DNA from: CAZTGZ01 sp964613385
GTDB taxonomy: Bacteria > Bacteroidota > Bacteroidia > NS11-12g > UBA9320
DNA: 25,027 nucleotides
Direction: 5' to 3'
Assembly (NCBI GenBank): GCA_964613385.1
Contig: CAZTGZ010000036.1
Span: 1-25,027, forward strand
This document shows positions 25,012 through 25,027 of this stretch, piece after piece (position 1 is the first letter of the stretch; each line of letters opens with the position of its first letter). Both the position numbers and the translations under genes were made by a program. Under the pieces are notes generated by a model that was not told where the DNA came from, searched no databases, and saw only the letters and a list, made by a program, of their open reading frames with translations.

Positions 25012-25027
25012 GATCGTATGCGCCTTG

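Noticed and set aside
1..25027. CRISPR arrays, tRNA/rRNA genes, insertion sequences, phage or toxin-antitoxin and defence genes
   Set aside because: No short regular DNA repeats, tRNA-like cloverleaf sequence, transposase, integrase or defence motifs were seen; the gaps are too short to hide such elements.

Overview
This window looks like an ordinary chromosomal stretch of a member of the Bacteroidota. Supporting signs are a very large secreted protein with a C-terminal domain of the type IX secretion (type B, CHU_C) kind, several lipoproteins with Bacteroidota-style domain sets (MbnP-like, FAS1), a YidC with a long periplasmic domain, and exact copies of the Bacteroidota -7 promoter element TAnnTTTG in five short intergenic gaps. 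The genus cannot be read from the sequence. Coding density is very high and no gap without a gene exceeds about 150 bases. No rRNA, tRNA, CRISPR array, insertion sequence, prophage or plasmid gene was seen.

Layout. Bases 1-1127 (+) hold the 3' end of alanine dehydrogenase running in frame into an MbnP-like lipoprotein. Bases 1124-3848 (-) hold yidC and a secreted TPR protein, each with its own promoter-like box. Bases 3917-8086 (-) are a tight recQ / glycosyltransferase / glycosyltransferase operon with overlapping genes. It lies just downstream of a gene of about 1,440 codons (8111-12439, -) for a type IX-secreted cell-surface protein. Bases 12489-14342 (+) hold a membrane GT-C glycosyltransferase followed with no spacer by an MmcQ/YjbR protein. 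Bases 14335-21246 (-) read, in transcription order, histidine kinase, response regulator, guaA, a periplasmic-binding lipoprotein, an RsmB/NOP-type RNA methyltransferase and a two-domain fasciclin lipoprotein. Bases 21315-21557 (+) hold a small cytochrome b5-like protein. Bases 21554-23567 (-) are a fabG-tatC-rpiB operon, preceded by a clear intrinsic terminator that closes a small lipoprotein gene (23674-24228). A PepE-type dipeptidase (24292-25011, -) lies at the window edge.

Functionally this is housekeeping (GMP synthesis, fatty acid reduction, pentose phosphate pathway, Tat and YidC membrane biogenesis, rRNA modification, DNA repair) mixed with envelope functions (glycan transfer, lipoproteins, a secreted adhesin-like protein). 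I found no convincing new biological system.

What deserves a second look is mainly gene integrity and local regulation. One point is the stop-less junction between alanine dehydrogenase and the lipoprotein. Another is a one-base frameshift that removes 38 residues from the methyltransferase. The 10-N gap in the response regulator probably stands for only two missing bases. The last 47 bases are GC-rich and behind them PepE has a non-native N terminus. There is also a set of promoter boxes, some so close to the start codon that leaderless mRNA is possible.
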